NCBI RefSeq assembly: GCF_000934545.1
Contig: NZ_CP010554.1
Span: 1,426,001-1,490,000, forward strand
Direction of reading: 5' to 3'
DNA from: Rugosibacter aromaticivorans
GTDB lineage: Bacteria > Pseudomonadota > Gammaproteobacteria > Burkholderiales > Rhodocyclaceae
Length of the DNA: 64,000 bases
Shown here: positions 35,047 through 44,196 of the stretch, piece by piece
Layout of the letters: every line of letters starts with the position of its first letter
How positions within the stretch are numbered: position 1 is the stretch's first letter
The notes under the pieces: model-generated
Seen by the model: only the letters and a program-made list of their open reading frames with translations
Databases searched by the model: none
What the model was told of the DNA's origin: nothing
Position numbers and translations under genes: made by a program

Positions 35047-35195
35047 TAAAGAGGTAAAGATTATACGCAGGAAATTGAAAAATTTGGCGACTATTTGATG
35101 CTTCAAGGTGAAAAACGGGAAAGGTGTGCGCTTGACCGGGTAGTGCCACAGTCAACGCATCGCCAAGCTGAAGGGGCGGTGTATATTTCGCCCCG

Positions 35196-36173
35196 ATGCT
35201 TGCCTACATCATCCGTCGTCTGTCATATGCCGTGCCGATTTTGCTCGGAGTGAATCTGATCACCTTCGTGCTGTTCTTTGTCGTCAATTCGCCAGACGAT
35301 ATGGCGCGTATGCAACTAGGGATCAAACGCGTCACGCCCGAGGCGATTCAAAAATGGAAAGCCGAGCGGGGCTACGATCAGCCGCTGATCTGGAATGCTG
35401 CCGCGACAGGCACATCGCACTTAACAAAAACGGTATTTTTCAATAAATCGATGCGCATGTTTGCGGGCGACTTTGGCCGTGCGGATGATGGTCGTGATAT
35501 TGCCAGCGAAATCAAAAATCGGGCGGGGCCCAGCTTGGCCATCGCATTGCCGACCTTTATTCTCGGACTGGGTGTGGCGATTGCCTTTGCCTTGTTGCTG
35601 GTATTTTTTCGCGCCACGCGACTGGATTTTTTCGGGGTCGTGCTGTGTGTTGCCATGATGTCTGTTTCAGGCCTGTTCTACATTATTGGCGGCCAATGGC
35701 TGGTTGCCAAAGTGTGGCACTGGGTGCCGATTTCAGGCTATGCCACGGGGCTCACTGCGGCTAAGTTTCTTGTTCTGCCTGTCTTGATTGGCGTGATTGC
35801 CGGGTTAGGCGCTTCTGCACGCTGGTATCGCACGATTTTTCTGGAAGAGATCACCCGCGATTACGTGCGCACCGCCCGCGCCAAAGGCGTGTCTGAATCT
35901 GCGGTGCTGTTTCGCCACGTGTTGCGCAATGCCATGATTCCGATTCTGACCGGTGTGGTGGCGGTGATTCCCACGTTATTCATGGGCAGCCTGCTGACTG
36001 AATCATTCTTTGGTATTCCGGGGTTGGGCAGTTACACCATTGAAGCGATTAACGCGCAGGACTTTGCTGTGGTGCGCGCGATGGTGTTTATTGGCTCGGT
36101 CCTTTACATCCTTGGTTTGCTGGCCACGGATATTTCTTACACTCTGGCTGATCCACGGGTGAGTTTGCAATGA
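35196..36173 (+). CDS. Peptide/nickel-type ABC transporter permease (DppB/OppB family)
   Basis: A 325-aa membrane protein. It starts with LAYIIRRLSYAVPILLGVNL, the usual N-terminal helix of DppB-like permeases. The EAA loop is DYVRTARAKGVSESAVLFRH followed by VLRNAMIPILTGVV. About six helices are visible. It pairs with the next permease and the double ATPase. No solute-binding protein gene is in the window, so the substrate cannot be told. The layout of two permeases plus one fused ATPase resembles YejBEF. Confidence 0.9.
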   Translation: MLAYIIRRLSYAVPILLGVNLITFVLFFVVNSPDDMARMQLGIKRVTPEAIQKWKAERGYDQPLIWNAAATGTSHLTKTVFFNKSMRMFAGDFGRADDGRDIASEIKNRAGPSLAIALPTFILGLGVAIAFALLLVFFRATRLDFFGVVLCVAMMSVSGLFYIIGGQWLVAKVWHWVPISGYATGLTAAKFLVLPVLIGVIAGLGASARWYRTIFLEEITRDYVRTARAKGVSESAVLFRHVLRNAMIPILTGVVAVIPTLFMGSLLTESFFGIPGLGSYTIEAINAQDFAVVRAMVFIGSVLYILGLLATDISYTLADPRVSLQ

Positions 36174-36180
36174 GCTTGCA

Positions 36181-37692
36181 ATGATGTCACTGCCATTTCA
36201 AGTCGTTGTGCTGTGGTCTGATGCTTTGTTTTTCGGGCTGATCGCAGCGGTTGCCCTGCTGGGCATGTGGGCGCAGCGACAAGCGCCGTTGCGAAAATCC
36301 TGGGCGCGGGTGGCCACCGATCAGGTCGCGATGGTTTCCGCCACCATTCTGGCCGCGTTTTTGCTGGTGGGCGTGCTGGATTCATTGCATTACCGCGCCC
36401 GGCTGGATGCATCTCCCGGCCAGGCTGAGCCACAAAAAATCAACTATGCCGTCGAGGTAAATTCTTTACTGGATGTTTTACTTGCGCCGTTGCGATTACA
36501 TTCCGAGAAAACCTATTCGGCACCGCTGGCAACGCATTTGTTTTCCAAAGAGCCTTTGCCCGGATCGATTGAGCGTGGTTTTCCACGGTTGGCATGGGGT
36601 GGGTCTCATCTGGGCAGCGCGCTGGCGCATCAAACAATCGACATCGTGCAACGGTGCGTATTGGGTGCGGCAGGGGGCTTGCTACTCTGGCTGGGGGTGG
36701 TGTCATTGATGCGCCTTCGCTTTAGGCGGCAACACCGTGGGCTGGAAACTTCCGCAAAATTCGAAAACCCGGCAAAAGTCGGCGCTGGTGATACGCTGCA
36801 ACGCTTTGAATCTGACCGTAGGGAATGCAGAGCCGACCGTAGGAAGTGCCGAGCCGTCTCTGGAAAGCCCCCTCGCAAGGCAGCAAGCCATGCCACGCTA
36901 ATTACCTTGCTGGTGTTATTTTTATTCACGGGCATCACCATTGCACTGGGTAGCGGCTATCACGTGTTGGGTACAGATAAAGTGGGTCAGGATGTGCTTT
37001 ATCTTTCGCTAAAAAGCATACGCACTGGTTTACTGATTGGGTCGCTCACCACGCTGGTGATGCTGCCTGTGGCGGTGCTGCTGGGCATTCTGGCAGGCTA
37101 CTTGGGCGGCTGGGTGGATGATGCGATTCAATATTTATACACCACGCTGAATTCCATTCCCGGTGTGTTGCTCATTGCCGCAGCGGTGCTGATGATGCAG
37201 GTGGTGATCGATACCCACCCGGATTGGTTTGCCACGTCGGCTGAACGAGCCGATGCGCGGCTGTTGGCCTTATGCCTGATTCTTGGCATGACCAGCTGGA
37301 CGGGGTTGGCGCGTTTGCTGCGCGGGGAGACGCTCAAGTTGCGCGAGCTTGAATTTGTTCAGGCGGCCCGTGCTTTTGGGGTAAGCCATGTCGCCATCAT
37401 GCAGCGCCATATCCTGCCTAATCTGATGCACATCGTTCTTATTGCCCTGGTAATGGATTTTTCCAGCCTGGTGCTGGCCGAAGCGGTGCTCTCGTATGTG
37501 GGTGTCGGGGTTGATCCGGCGACTATCTCCTTTGGCACCATGATCAATGCCGCGCGCATGGAACTAGCACGCGACCCCATGGTGTGGTGGTCTCTGGCGG
37601 CGGCATTTACCTTTATGTTCATTTTGGTGTTGGCGGCAAACCTGTTTACCGATGCCGTGCGTGATGCGTTCGACCCAAGGGCCGCAGCATGA
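36181..37692 (+). CDS. Peptide ABC transporter permease (DppC/OppC family) with long repeat-bearing linker
   Basis: A 503-aa protein, longer than the usual 300-350 aa. The C-terminal 260 residues are the permease domain, with EFVQAARAFGVSHVAIMQRH (EAA loop) and LAEAVLSYVGVGVDP. Between residues 190 and 235 is a polar linker rich in Arg and Lys. It carries one near-perfect 25-bp repeat (AKVGAGDTLQ) and then two 21-bp tandem units read as DRRECRA and DRRKCRA. The linker thus looks grown by repeat insertion. The next gene overlaps by 4 nt. Confidence 0.88.
   Translation: MMSLPFQVVVLWSDALFFGLIAAVALLGMWAQRQAPLRKSWARVATDQVAMVSATILAAFLLVGVLDSLHYRARLDASPGQAEPQKINYAVEVNSLLDVLLAPLRLHSEKTYSAPLATHLFSKEPLPGSIERGFPRLAWGGSHLGSALAHQTIDIVQRCVLGAAGGLLLWLGVVSLMRLRFRRQHRGLETSAKFENPAKVGAGDTLQRFESDRRECRADRRKCRAVSGKPPRKAASHATLITLLVLFLFTGITIALGSGYHVLGTDKVGQDVLYLSLKSIRTGLLIGSLTTLVMLPVAVLLGILAGYLGGWVDDAIQYLYTTLNSIPGVLLIAAAVLMMQVVIDTHPDWFATSAERADARLLALCLILGMTSWTGLARLLRGETLKLRELEFVQAARAFGVSHVAIMQRHILPNLMHIVLIALVMDFSSLVLAEAVLSYVGVGVDPATISFGTMINAARMELARDPMVWWSLAAAFTFMFILVLAANLFTDAVRDAFDPRAAA
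36774..36798 (+). repeat. Dispersed 25-bp repeat, copy 8
   Basis: Two mismatches at the last positions. It is in the permease linker, read as KVGAGDT. Confidence 0.8.
36814..36855 (+). repeat. Tandem 21-bp repeat, two units
   Basis: Units 36814-36834 and 36835-36855 both begin GACCGTAGG and end GAGCC. They differ at a few inner positions and lie 15 bp after the copy-8 repeat. The CCGTAGGAAGT part recurs in reverse inside the insertion at 53489. Confidence 0.8.
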
Positions 37693-39716
37693 GTTTGCTG
37701 GTGGTCAGCAATCTGGTGATCGACATTGGCGCTGCACGGCCGGTGGATGGCATTTCATTCTCGATTGAGGCGGGCGAATGCTTTGCGCTGCTGGGTGAAT
37801 CTGGCTGCGGCAAATCGATGACGGCATTGGGCTTGATGCGTCTTTTGCCACCCGGCGCGCGTGTGAGCCAAGGGCAGATTCAGTTTGCCGATACCCAATT
37901 GCTGGTTTTGCCGGAAAACCGCATGCGGCAGGTGCGTGGCGGGGGTATCGGCATGATTTTCCAGGAGCCGGCAACCAGCCTGAATCCAGTGATGCGTATT
38001 GGGCATCAGATCGGTGAAGCGCTTGCCCTGCATGAGCAGCTGCAGGGTATGGCAGCGCGTGCCCGCGCGATTGAATTGCTCACTCAGGTGGGCATTCCTG
38101 ACCCCGTGCGGCGATTGAATGAGTTCCCTTTTCAACTTTCCGGTGGCATGAAGCAGCGCGTGATGATCGCCATGGCCTTAGCCGGGCGGCCCCGCTTGTT
38201 GATTGCTGACGAGCCGACGACGGCGCTGGATGTCACGATTCAAGCCCAAGTGCTGGATGTGCTGGATGCGTTGCGCCGAGAGCAAGGCATGGCCGTCTTG
38301 TTGATCAGCCATGATCTGGGTGTGGTGGCGCGCATGGCCGATCGGGTGGGTGTCATGTATGCCGGCCAGCTGGTAGAAGAAGCGCCGCGCGCGCAGTTTT
38401 TCGCGCATCCTGCGCATCCCTACTCGGTACGACTGTTTGCCGCGTTACCTGATCCGACGCGACGGGGCGGGCAACTGGCCACCATACCCGGCAGTGTTCC
38501 CCCGGCGGATACGCGCTATACCGGGTGTCGCTTTGTTGATCGGTGCACCGAGGCGTTACTGCAATGCCGCGAGTCTGCTCCTGAGTGGCGGGTGGTTCAT
38601 GCGGATCAGAAAATGCGGTGTGTTCTTGAGCGCTCATCCCATACAGAAAAACACAACACGAAAAAAGTCGGCGCTGGTGATACGGTGACCGGGGCAAATC
38701 AGGGAACGATCGTTCCACCGTCTTTACTCTCTTTGCCCCCGTTGCTCACCGTCAATGATCTGCGTGTGCATTTCCCTATTCGTCGTGGCGTGTTGCGGCG
38801 CACGATAGGTCACGTGCGTGCGGTGGATGGTATCTCGCTGCAACTGCAGCCCGGGCGTACTTTGGCACTGGTGGGTGAATCCGGTTGCGGAAAAACGACC
38901 GCGGGTAAGGCAATACTTCAGTTGGTGTCGCCAACGGCGGGGCAGGTGCATCTGAAAGGTCGGTCACTGAGGGGTTTGTCAGCCAGTGAATTGCGTCCGT
39001 TGCGCGCGCAGATGCAGATGATTTTTCAAGACCCCTTCGCCTCACTCAACCCCCGCATGCGGGTGGGCGACATCATTACCGAAGGTATTCGTGCATTGGG
39101 CTTAACGGCGGGCCTGCCAACGGGTATGCAAGAAAATGCGGCGCAGCGCGTCAATGAGCTGCTGGTACGCGTGGGCTTAGCGGCCGAGATGGCGAGCCGC
39201 TATCCCCATGAGTTTTCTGGTGGTCAGCGGCAGCGTATTGCCATTGCCCGCGCACTGGCTGTTAACCCGTCATTATTGGTGTGCGATGAGCCCACCAGCG
39301 CGCTGGATGTGTCGGTGCAGGCGCAAATACTGAATCTGCTGGCGCAGTTGCAGCGCGAACACCAGCTGGCTTTTTTGTTTATCACCCACAACATTGCCGT
39401 AGTGGACTATCTGGCGCATGAAGTCGCTGTGATGTATCTCGGCCGAATTGTCGAGCGCGGTACCACCGATGAAGTTTTGCGCCATCCCCAACACCCGTAC
39501 ACCCAGGCATTGCTGGCCGCTGTGTTACCCGTGCATGGGCCGGTTGCCGCTATGACACGACTCACCGGCGAGATGCCATCGGCCGCTCGACCACCTGGAG
39601 GATGTCATTTTCATCCGCGCTGCCCACACGCCGATGCGGTATGCCGCACAACCGATCCGGCTGAAGTCATGCTCAGCGCGACGCATGGCGCGCGCTGTTT
39701 GAAAATAACGGGTTAA
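37689..39716 (+). CDS. Peptide ABC transporter ATPase, fused double ATP-binding protein
   Basis: A 675-aa protein formed by two DppD/DppF-type ATPases. Domain 1: [48 protein letters not shown]. Domain 2: [46 protein letters not shown]. Both end in the oligopeptide C-terminal motif with Cys residues ([25 protein letters not shown]), likely an iron-sulfur or zinc site. The linker near residue 325 holds a repeat copy read as [11 protein letters not shown]. It powers the two permeases just upstream. Confidence 0.94.
   Translation: MSLLVVSNLVIDIGAARPVDGISFSIEAGECFALLGESGCGKSMTALGLMRLLPPGARVSQGQIQFADTQLLVLPENRMRQVRGGGIGMIFQEPATSLNPVMRIGHQIGEALALHEQLQGMAARARAIELLTQVGIPDPVRRLNEFPFQLSGGMKQRVMIAMALAGRPRLLIADEPTTALDVTIQAQVLDVLDALRREQGMAVLLISHDLGVVARMADRVGVMYAGQLVEEAPRAQFFAHPAHPYSVRLFAALPDPTRRGGQLATIPGSVPPADTRYTGCRFVDRCTEALLQCRESAPEWRVVHADQKMRCVLERSSHTEKHNTKKVGAGDTVTGANQGTIVPPSLLSLPPLLTVNDLRVHFPIRRGVLRRTIGHVRAVDGISLQLQPGRTLALVGESGCGKTTAGKAILQLVSPTAGQVHLKGRSLRGLSASELRPLRAQMQMIFQDPFASLNPRMRVGDIITEGIRALGLTAGLPTGMQENAAQRVNELLVRVGLAAEMASRYPHEFSGGQRQRIAIARALAVNPSLLVCDEPTSALDVSVQAQILNLLAQLQREHQLAFLFITHNIAVVDYLAHEVAVMYLGRIVERGTTDEVLRHPQHPYTQALLAAVLPVHGPVAAMTRLTGEMPSAARPPGGCHFHPRCPHADAVCRTTDPAEVMLSATHGARCLKITG
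38663..38687 (+). repeat. Dispersed 25-bp repeat, copy 9
   Basis: One mismatch. It is in the linker between the two ATPase domains, read as KVGAGDT. Confidence 0.85.
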
Positions 39717-41143
39717 CGGCGCGCTTTCTTTTTGCCCGTGGGTTTGCTCGTGGATTTGCCCGATTTTCTAATGCTGACAGAGACGCGATGGCCTTTTGCA
39801 ACTGATTTTTTAGCGCCGCTTCTTGCGGCCACAGCGCCACGCTTACCCGTTTTTTTGCCATGTACTTTGTGTTTGGATGATCGTCTTGAGCTGACGTGCG
39901 GTTCATTCTCTTCTGCTCGGGCGCTTAAATCATCACTGATCACTGCGCCTTTGCCAGGAACGAGTAAGCCGAACCCGGGGTAAATTTTCGAGCGTCGGCT
40001 CAGGCCATTGAGTTGCTTGAGATAAGCCACACTTATTCCGTAGCGGCGGGCGACGGTGTTCAGTTTTTCACCTCTGGCCAAGGTGTGCGTGCGCCATGCG
40101 GAAAGCGGCTTGTCTTGCGCTTCATGATCGTGCAAATTATCGAGGAATATTTTGACTTTATCGCTAGGTATCACCATCGGGCTGTTGGCGCTATCAGGCA
40201 TCACCGGGCGGTTGTAGGCCGGATTGAGGGCAAGAAACTCTGTCACAGGTATTTCTGCCAGGCGCGCAGCCAGGGCGATGTCCATGTCGCCATTGCGTTC
40301 AATCACCTGAAAGTAAGGGTGGTTAGGAATCGGGTCGAGCGTAAAGCCAAAGAGCGCGGGGTTTGCCACAATGTTTTTGATGGCTTGCAGCTTGGGCACG
40401 TAATAGCGCGTTTCGCCCGGCATGCTTAAGTGCGTGTAATCCGTTGGTAAACCTTTGGCCTGATTTTTAGCGATCGCCCGCCCCACCGCTCCTTCGCCCC
40501 AATTGTAAGAGGCCAGCGCCAACTGCCAGTCGCCATGCATTTCGTAGATGTACTGCAGATAGTCGAGCGCGGCTTTGGTTGAGGCAATGATGTCACGACG
40601 CTCATCGAACCAGGCATTTTGCTTGAGGTTGTAATTTCTCCCAGTCGAGGGAATGAACTGCCAGATGCCCAGGGCGCTGGCGGGGGAGCGCGCTTGCGGG
40701 TTATAGGCGCTTTCGACGATAGGCAGTAACGCAAGCTCAGTCGGCATGCCGCGTTTTTCAAGTTCAGTCACGATGTGATACAGGTAGCGTCGGCTACGAT
40801 TAAACACGTTGCGCAAAAAATCCGGGCGATTCAAGTACCAGGCCTGACGATCCGCCACCAGCGCGCTATCCAGGTCAGGCATGGCGAAGCCGTTACGCAC
40901 GCGTTGCCATAAATCGTCTGGCGGGATCGTGAGATCAACGGTTGGAATGCGCGGCAGATCATCTTGAATTTCCTGCACTGGCGGAGGGAGCAACGCCGGA
41001 CTTGGGGTTGCTGTGTCCAGTGTGCTCAATGTGCTCAATTTGCTGTCATTGCTGAGTGTCACCGAGGGTACTGGTGGCGCTGCCTGTGCATGGCTAACAG
41101 CTACAGGCAGCGAAAGGATAAGAAAAATGAATAGTGATCGCAT
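39713..41143 (-). CDS. mltD: Membrane-bound lytic murein transglycosylase (MltD-like) with basic tail
   Basis: From ATG 41143 the protein is 476 aa. It has a signal peptide (MRSLFIFLILSLPVAVSHAQ). The SLT domain has the catalytic Glu in LALLPIVESAYNPQARSPAS, then GIWQFIPSTGRNY and ALASYNWGEGAV. One LysM-like repeat is visible (HTLARGEKLNTVARRYGISV). The last 60 residues are very basic (KHKVHGKKTGKRGAVAARSG and on), ending KKKARR. MltD usually has two or more LysM repeats, so the basic tail may replace them in wall or polymer binding (inference). It is convergent with the ABC ATPase gene, overlapping by 4 nt. Confidence 0.9.
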   Translation of the reverse strand: MRSLFIFLILSLPVAVSHAQAAPPVPSVTLSNDSKLSTLSTLDTATPSPALLPPPVQEIQDDLPRIPTVDLTIPPDDLWQRVRNGFAMPDLDSALVADRQAWYLNRPDFLRNVFNRSRRYLYHIVTELEKRGMPTELALLPIVESAYNPQARSPASALGIWQFIPSTGRNYNLKQNAWFDERRDIIASTKAALDYLQYIYEMHGDWQLALASYNWGEGAVGRAIAKNQAKGLPTDYTHLSMPGETRYYVPKLQAIKNIVANPALFGFTLDPIPNHPYFQVIERNGDMDIALAARLAEIPVTEFLALNPAYNRPVMPDSANSPMVIPSDKVKIFLDNLHDHEAQDKPLSAWRTHTLARGEKLNTVARRYGISVAYLKQLNGLSRRSKIYPGFGLLVPGKGAVISDDLSARAEENEPHVSSRRSSKHKVHGKKTGKRGAVAARSGAKKSVAKGHRVSVSIRKSGKSTSKPTGKKKARR

Positions 41144-41205
41144 CAATTCAAATAATAAAAAAATCCGGAAAATTGGCAGCCTTAGTGCATGAGCATAAGG
41201 ATTGC

Positions 41206-42000
41206 CTAGAAATGGTTCTTCCATTCGCGGATGGCGGTAAAAGTTTCCACCGCATCACGTGGCGAGTAACCGAGTCGCGCAGCCGCCGCGGCACGCACGG
41301 CGGGCGCGTCTGAGCGCAAAAAGGGGTTGGTTTCCAGTTCCAGATCAATGCGCGTTGGCACTGTAAAACGGCCGGCTGCGCGAATGGCCGCGACGTCTTT
41401 GCAACGTTGTTGAATCGCCGGGTTATCCGGCTCTACTGCCAGGGCGAAGCGCAAATTGGCCTGGGTGTACTCATGCGTGCAATACACAAAAGTCGGCGCT
41501 GGCAACACGGCGAGTTTGTTCAGCGAATCATACATTTGCGCCGGTGTGCCTTCAAACAGGCGCCCGCAACCGGCGGCAAACAAGGTGTCGCCGCAGAATA
41601 CCGCCCCCGCCTCACCAATGTCTGAGCCATAATAGGCGATATGTCCTAGCGTATGGCCGGGCAGGGTAATGACATCAAATTCACAGTCAATTTCAGGTAA
41701 TTGAATATGCTCACCCCCGCGCAAAGAGTGCGAAACTTCGGCAATATTTTCGCTGGCAGGGCCGTACACTGGCACGGGGTGATGGGCGATAATTTCCGCG
41801 ATGCCGCCAATATGGTCTGGGTGATAATGCGTGACCAGCACGGCGCATAAGCGCTCACCTGTTTGCGCCAAATACTCGCGCACAGGGGTAGCATCACCTG
41901 GGTCGACGACAGCAACCTGGCCCGCGTGACGCAGCACCCAGATATAGTTGTCGGTAAATGCTGGCAGGGCAATGATTTCAACCGCCGATTTTTTAATCAT
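41206..42000 (-). CDS. gloB: Hydroxyacylglutathione hydrolase (glyoxalase II)
   Basis: About 264 aa from ATG 42000; ATG 42015 is a possible start too. It shows the metallo-beta-lactamase motif THYHPDHIGG, the later ligands in LPGHTLGHIAYY and FCGDTLFAAGCGRLFEG, and the C-terminal HxxxY region YCTHEYTQANLRFALAVEP. It hydrolyses S-lactoylglutathione, completing the pathway begun by GloA at 18.7 kb. A repeat copy lies in LAVLPAPTFVYCTHEYT, where homologues read LPDDTxVYCAHEYT (recollected). Confidence 0.95.
   Translation of the reverse strand: MIKKSAVEIIALPAFTDNYIWVLRHAGQVAVVDPGDATPVREYLAQTGERLCAVLVTHYHPDHIGGIAEIIAHHPVPVYGPASENIAEVSHSLRGGEHIQLPEIDCEFDVITLPGHTLGHIAYYGSDIGEAGAVFCGDTLFAAGCGRLFEGTPAQMYDSLNKLAVLPAPTFVYCTHEYTQANLRFALAVEPDNPAIQQRCKDVAAIRAAGRFTVPTRIDLELETNPFLRSDAPAVRAAAAARLGYSPRDAVETFTAIREWKNHF
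41488..41512 (+). repeat. Dispersed 25-bp repeat, copy 10
   Basis: Three mismatches (CTGGCAACAC form, close to copy 6). It is in gloB, read antisense as LPAPTF. Confidence 0.7.
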
Positions 42001-42024
42001 GGTTTCATCTTTCACTTAATTAAA

Positions 42025-42756
42025 ATGTCAATTCAAGGTCTTGAAGCGTGGCTGGAAACCCCGGCAGGCCGTTATGTGCTGGACTGGGAGCAGAAAAAAC
42101 ATGATCTGCTGGTGACCAATGTTTTTGGCTTTAATGCCGTGCAACTCTCGCTGCCGCGTCATGATTTCTTGCGTACCAACCGCATGCCACTGCGCTTTCG
42201 TTGCGATGATGGGCGATATGCCGGTTCCGCAGAAATACTCGCTGACCTCCATTATCTGCCATTTGCGACCAATAGTCTTGATCTTGTCGTGCTGCCGCAC
42301 ACGCTGGAGTTCGATGCGTATCCGCATCGAGTACTGCGTGAGGTTGAGCGCGTGCTCGTGCCTGAAGGGCAGGTGATAATCACCGGTTTTAACCCATTAA
42401 GCCTGTGGGGATTGAAACGCAAGACCACGCGACAAAAGACAGCTCCGCCTTGGCGCGGAAATTATCTTAGTGTACCGCGCTTGAAAGACTGGCTCACTTT
42501 GCTGGGTTTTGAAATGCAAACCGGTGCATTTGGCTGTTATGCCCCGGCAGTGACGCAAGAAAAATGGCTGCATCGGTTTCGCTTTATGGAAGCCGCAGGC
42601 GACCGCTGGTGGCCTATTGCGGGCGCTGTGTATATTGTTCAGGCAGTCAAACGCCAGCACGGCATGCGGCTTATCATGCCCGCCTGGCAAGACCGCAAAG
42701 CACGCGCCAAAGCCTTGGTGAGCGTCGCTCGAAAAGTGGAGAAAGCAGATCAATGA
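42025..42756 (+). CDS. Class I SAM-dependent methyltransferase
   Basis: From ATG 42025 the protein is 243 aa. It lacks a sharp glycine motif I but has the family segments [20 protein letters not shown] and [20 protein letters not shown]. This is the small methyltransferase that precedes rnhA in many proteobacteria. The target is unknown. It is divergent from gloB with a 24-bp gap, which must hold both leaders, and overlaps rnhA by 4 nt. Confidence 0.85.
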   Translation: MSIQGLEAWLETPAGRYVLDWEQKKHDLLVTNVFGFNAVQLSLPRHDFLRTNRMPLRFRCDDGRYAGSAEILADLHYLPFATNSLDLVVLPHTLEFDAYPHRVLREVERVLVPEGQVIITGFNPLSLWGLKRKTTRQKTAPPWRGNYLSVPRLKDWLTLLGFEMQTGAFGCYAPAVTQEKWLHRFRFMEAAGDRWWPIAGAVYIVQAVKRQHGMRLIMPAWQDRKARAKALVSVARKVEKADQ

Positions 42757-43190
42757 TAGATATTTTTACCGATGGCGCTTGTAGCGGAAACCCTGGCCCC
42801 GGCGGCTGGGGCGCGATTTTGCGTGTGGATGAAGAAGAAAAAGAGCTTTTTGGTGGTGAAGCGCAAACGACCAATAACCGCATGGAAATGATGGCGGTGA
42901 TCGAAGCGTTAAAAGCGCTCAAACAACCTGTCGCCTTGCGTGTGCATACCGATTCGCAATATGTGCAAAAAGGCATCAGCGAATGGATCCACAACTGGAA
43001 ACGGCGCGGCTGGAAAACGGCTGGCAAGGAACCGGTGAAAAATGCCGACCTGTGGCGCGAGCTGGATCAACTGGCAAGCCAGCATACGATTGAATGGATC
43101 TGGGTCAAAGGGCATGCCGGCCACGTCGACAACGAACGCGCCGACGCGCTGGCGCGGCGCGGTGTTGAACTCGTCCGTGCGGGGAAATAA
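42753..43190 (+). CDS. rnhA: Ribonuclease HI
   Basis: A 145-aa protein. The catalytic acids are visible: Asp in [17 protein letters not shown], Glu in [13 protein letters not shown], Asp in [13 protein letters not shown], and Asp in [14 protein letters not shown]. It removes RNA from RNA-DNA hybrids. It is coupled to the methyltransferase upstream (ATGA) and is followed 4 bp later by dnaQ, the conserved rnhA-dnaQ order. Confidence 0.97.
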   Translation: MIDIFTDGACSGNPGPGGWGAILRVDEEEKELFGGEAQTTNNRMEMMAVIEALKALKQPVALRVHTDSQYVQKGISEWIHNWKRRGWKTAGKEPVKNADLWRELDQLASQHTIEWIWVKGHAGHVDNERADALARRGVELVRAGK

Positions 43191-43194
43191 ACCC

Positions 43195-43887
43195 ATGCGC
43201 AAAATTATTCTGGATACAGAAACCACCGGCCTGGACTTTCGCACCGGCGATCGCCTCGTTGAAATCGGTTGTGTTGAAATGATCGGTCGTCAGTTAAGCG
43301 GCGTGCGTTTTCATCGATACCTCAACCCCGAGCGGGAAGTCCCTCCCGGGGCGACGGCTATTCATGGGCTGACCACGGAGTTTCTTGCGGATAAGCCAAA
43401 GTTTGCAGAGATAGTTGATGAGTTCATGGATTTTGTGCGCGGGGCTGAAATCATTATTCACAATGCCGCCTTTGACGTGGGGTTTTTGAACAACGAGCTT
43501 GCATTACTGCAAAAAGAGCGTATCGAGCAGCTCAGCCACAGCGTGACAGACACCCTGCGTATGGCGCGTGAGATGCGGCCGGGGAAGAAAAACAACTTGA
43601 ATGCACTGTGCAGCGAATTCGGCATAGACAACGCCAGCCGCACGCTGCACGGCGCCTTGCTCGACGCCGAACTGCTGGCCGAGGTATATCTCGCCATGAC
43701 CCGCGGTCAGAATTCACTGACCATGGATTTTGCCGCACCAGCTGCCAGCATGACGACAACCGGGATAAGCGAGCGGCCACCGCTCAAGGTGCTGCGCGCT
43801 AGCGAGGCCGAACTAGCCGACCATGCGCGCGTGCTAGCGGATATTGGCAAGGAAAGCAAGGGCAAGTGTCTTTGGCGCTTGTCATGA
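43195..43887 (+). CDS. dnaQ: DNA polymerase III epsilon subunit (3'-5' exonuclease)
   Basis: A 230-aa protein. The ExoI motif is IILDTETTGLDFRTGDRLVE, ExoII is IIIHNAAFDVGFLNNEL, and ExoIII is LHGALLDAELLAEVYLAM (H-x4-D type). This is the proofreading subunit. The C-terminal clamp- and alpha-binding tail is shortish. The gene ends in GKCLWRLS, where a minus-strand integrase relic begins to overlap. Confidence 0.96.
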   Translation: MRKIILDTETTGLDFRTGDRLVEIGCVEMIGRQLSGVRFHRYLNPEREVPPGATAIHGLTTEFLADKPKFAEIVDEFMDFVRGAEIIIHNAAFDVGFLNNELALLQKERIEQLSHSVTDTLRMAREMRPGKKNNLNALCSEFGIDNASRTLHGALLDAELLAEVYLAMTRGQNSLTMDFAAPAASMTTTGISERPPLKVLRASEAELADHARVLADIGKESKGKCLWRLS

Positions 43888-44027
43888 AAACGGGTATGGC
43901 GTTTAACCCAATCAACATAAACTTGCTCGGTGCGAATACTGTAATGTTTCACCCGCAGCTTGCCATGTGCCTGTTCGAGTAATTTTGCAGGCGTAGGCAG
44001 GGTGGTTTTGTCGGTGATTTTGGAGTG
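43866..44027 (-). pseudogene. N-terminal relic of an integron-type tyrosine integrase
   Basis: The minus strand reads TPAKLLEQAHGKLRVKHYSI followed by RTEQVYVDWVKRHTRFHDKR. This is the N-terminal SAM-like domain of integron and related integrases (LLDQVRERLRxKHYSIRTEQAYVDWIRRF type). It has no clear start codon and runs into the dnaQ end, with no catalytic domain anywhere near. It is a fragment only. Confidence 0.65.
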
Positions 44028-44196
44028 TCACTAAATTAACTAACTAATAAATTTTAATGAGTTATATATTGTGTCTGACCCCATTTTCTTCCATTTTCTG
44101 CAACCCAATTTTCTGCCCCAGATGAAGGAAATGTCGGACCATCTCAGGCGCGTCAAAAAAGCGGCGTGCCCCTTAACTTCACATTCAGGCCGGGAA
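44028..44196. other. Intergenic stretch with possible mobile-element scar
   Basis: No gene is seen. It is AT-rich at 44028-44070, then has GTGTCTGACCCCATTTT near 44070, a phrase often found beside transposase genes of the IS200/RAYT kind (recollected). The rest shows no structure. Confidence 0.3.

Noticed and set aside
41970..41996. ACCGCCGATTTTTTAATC at the start of gloB as a repeat end
   Set aside because: No GGTGATAC half and several mismatches in the core.
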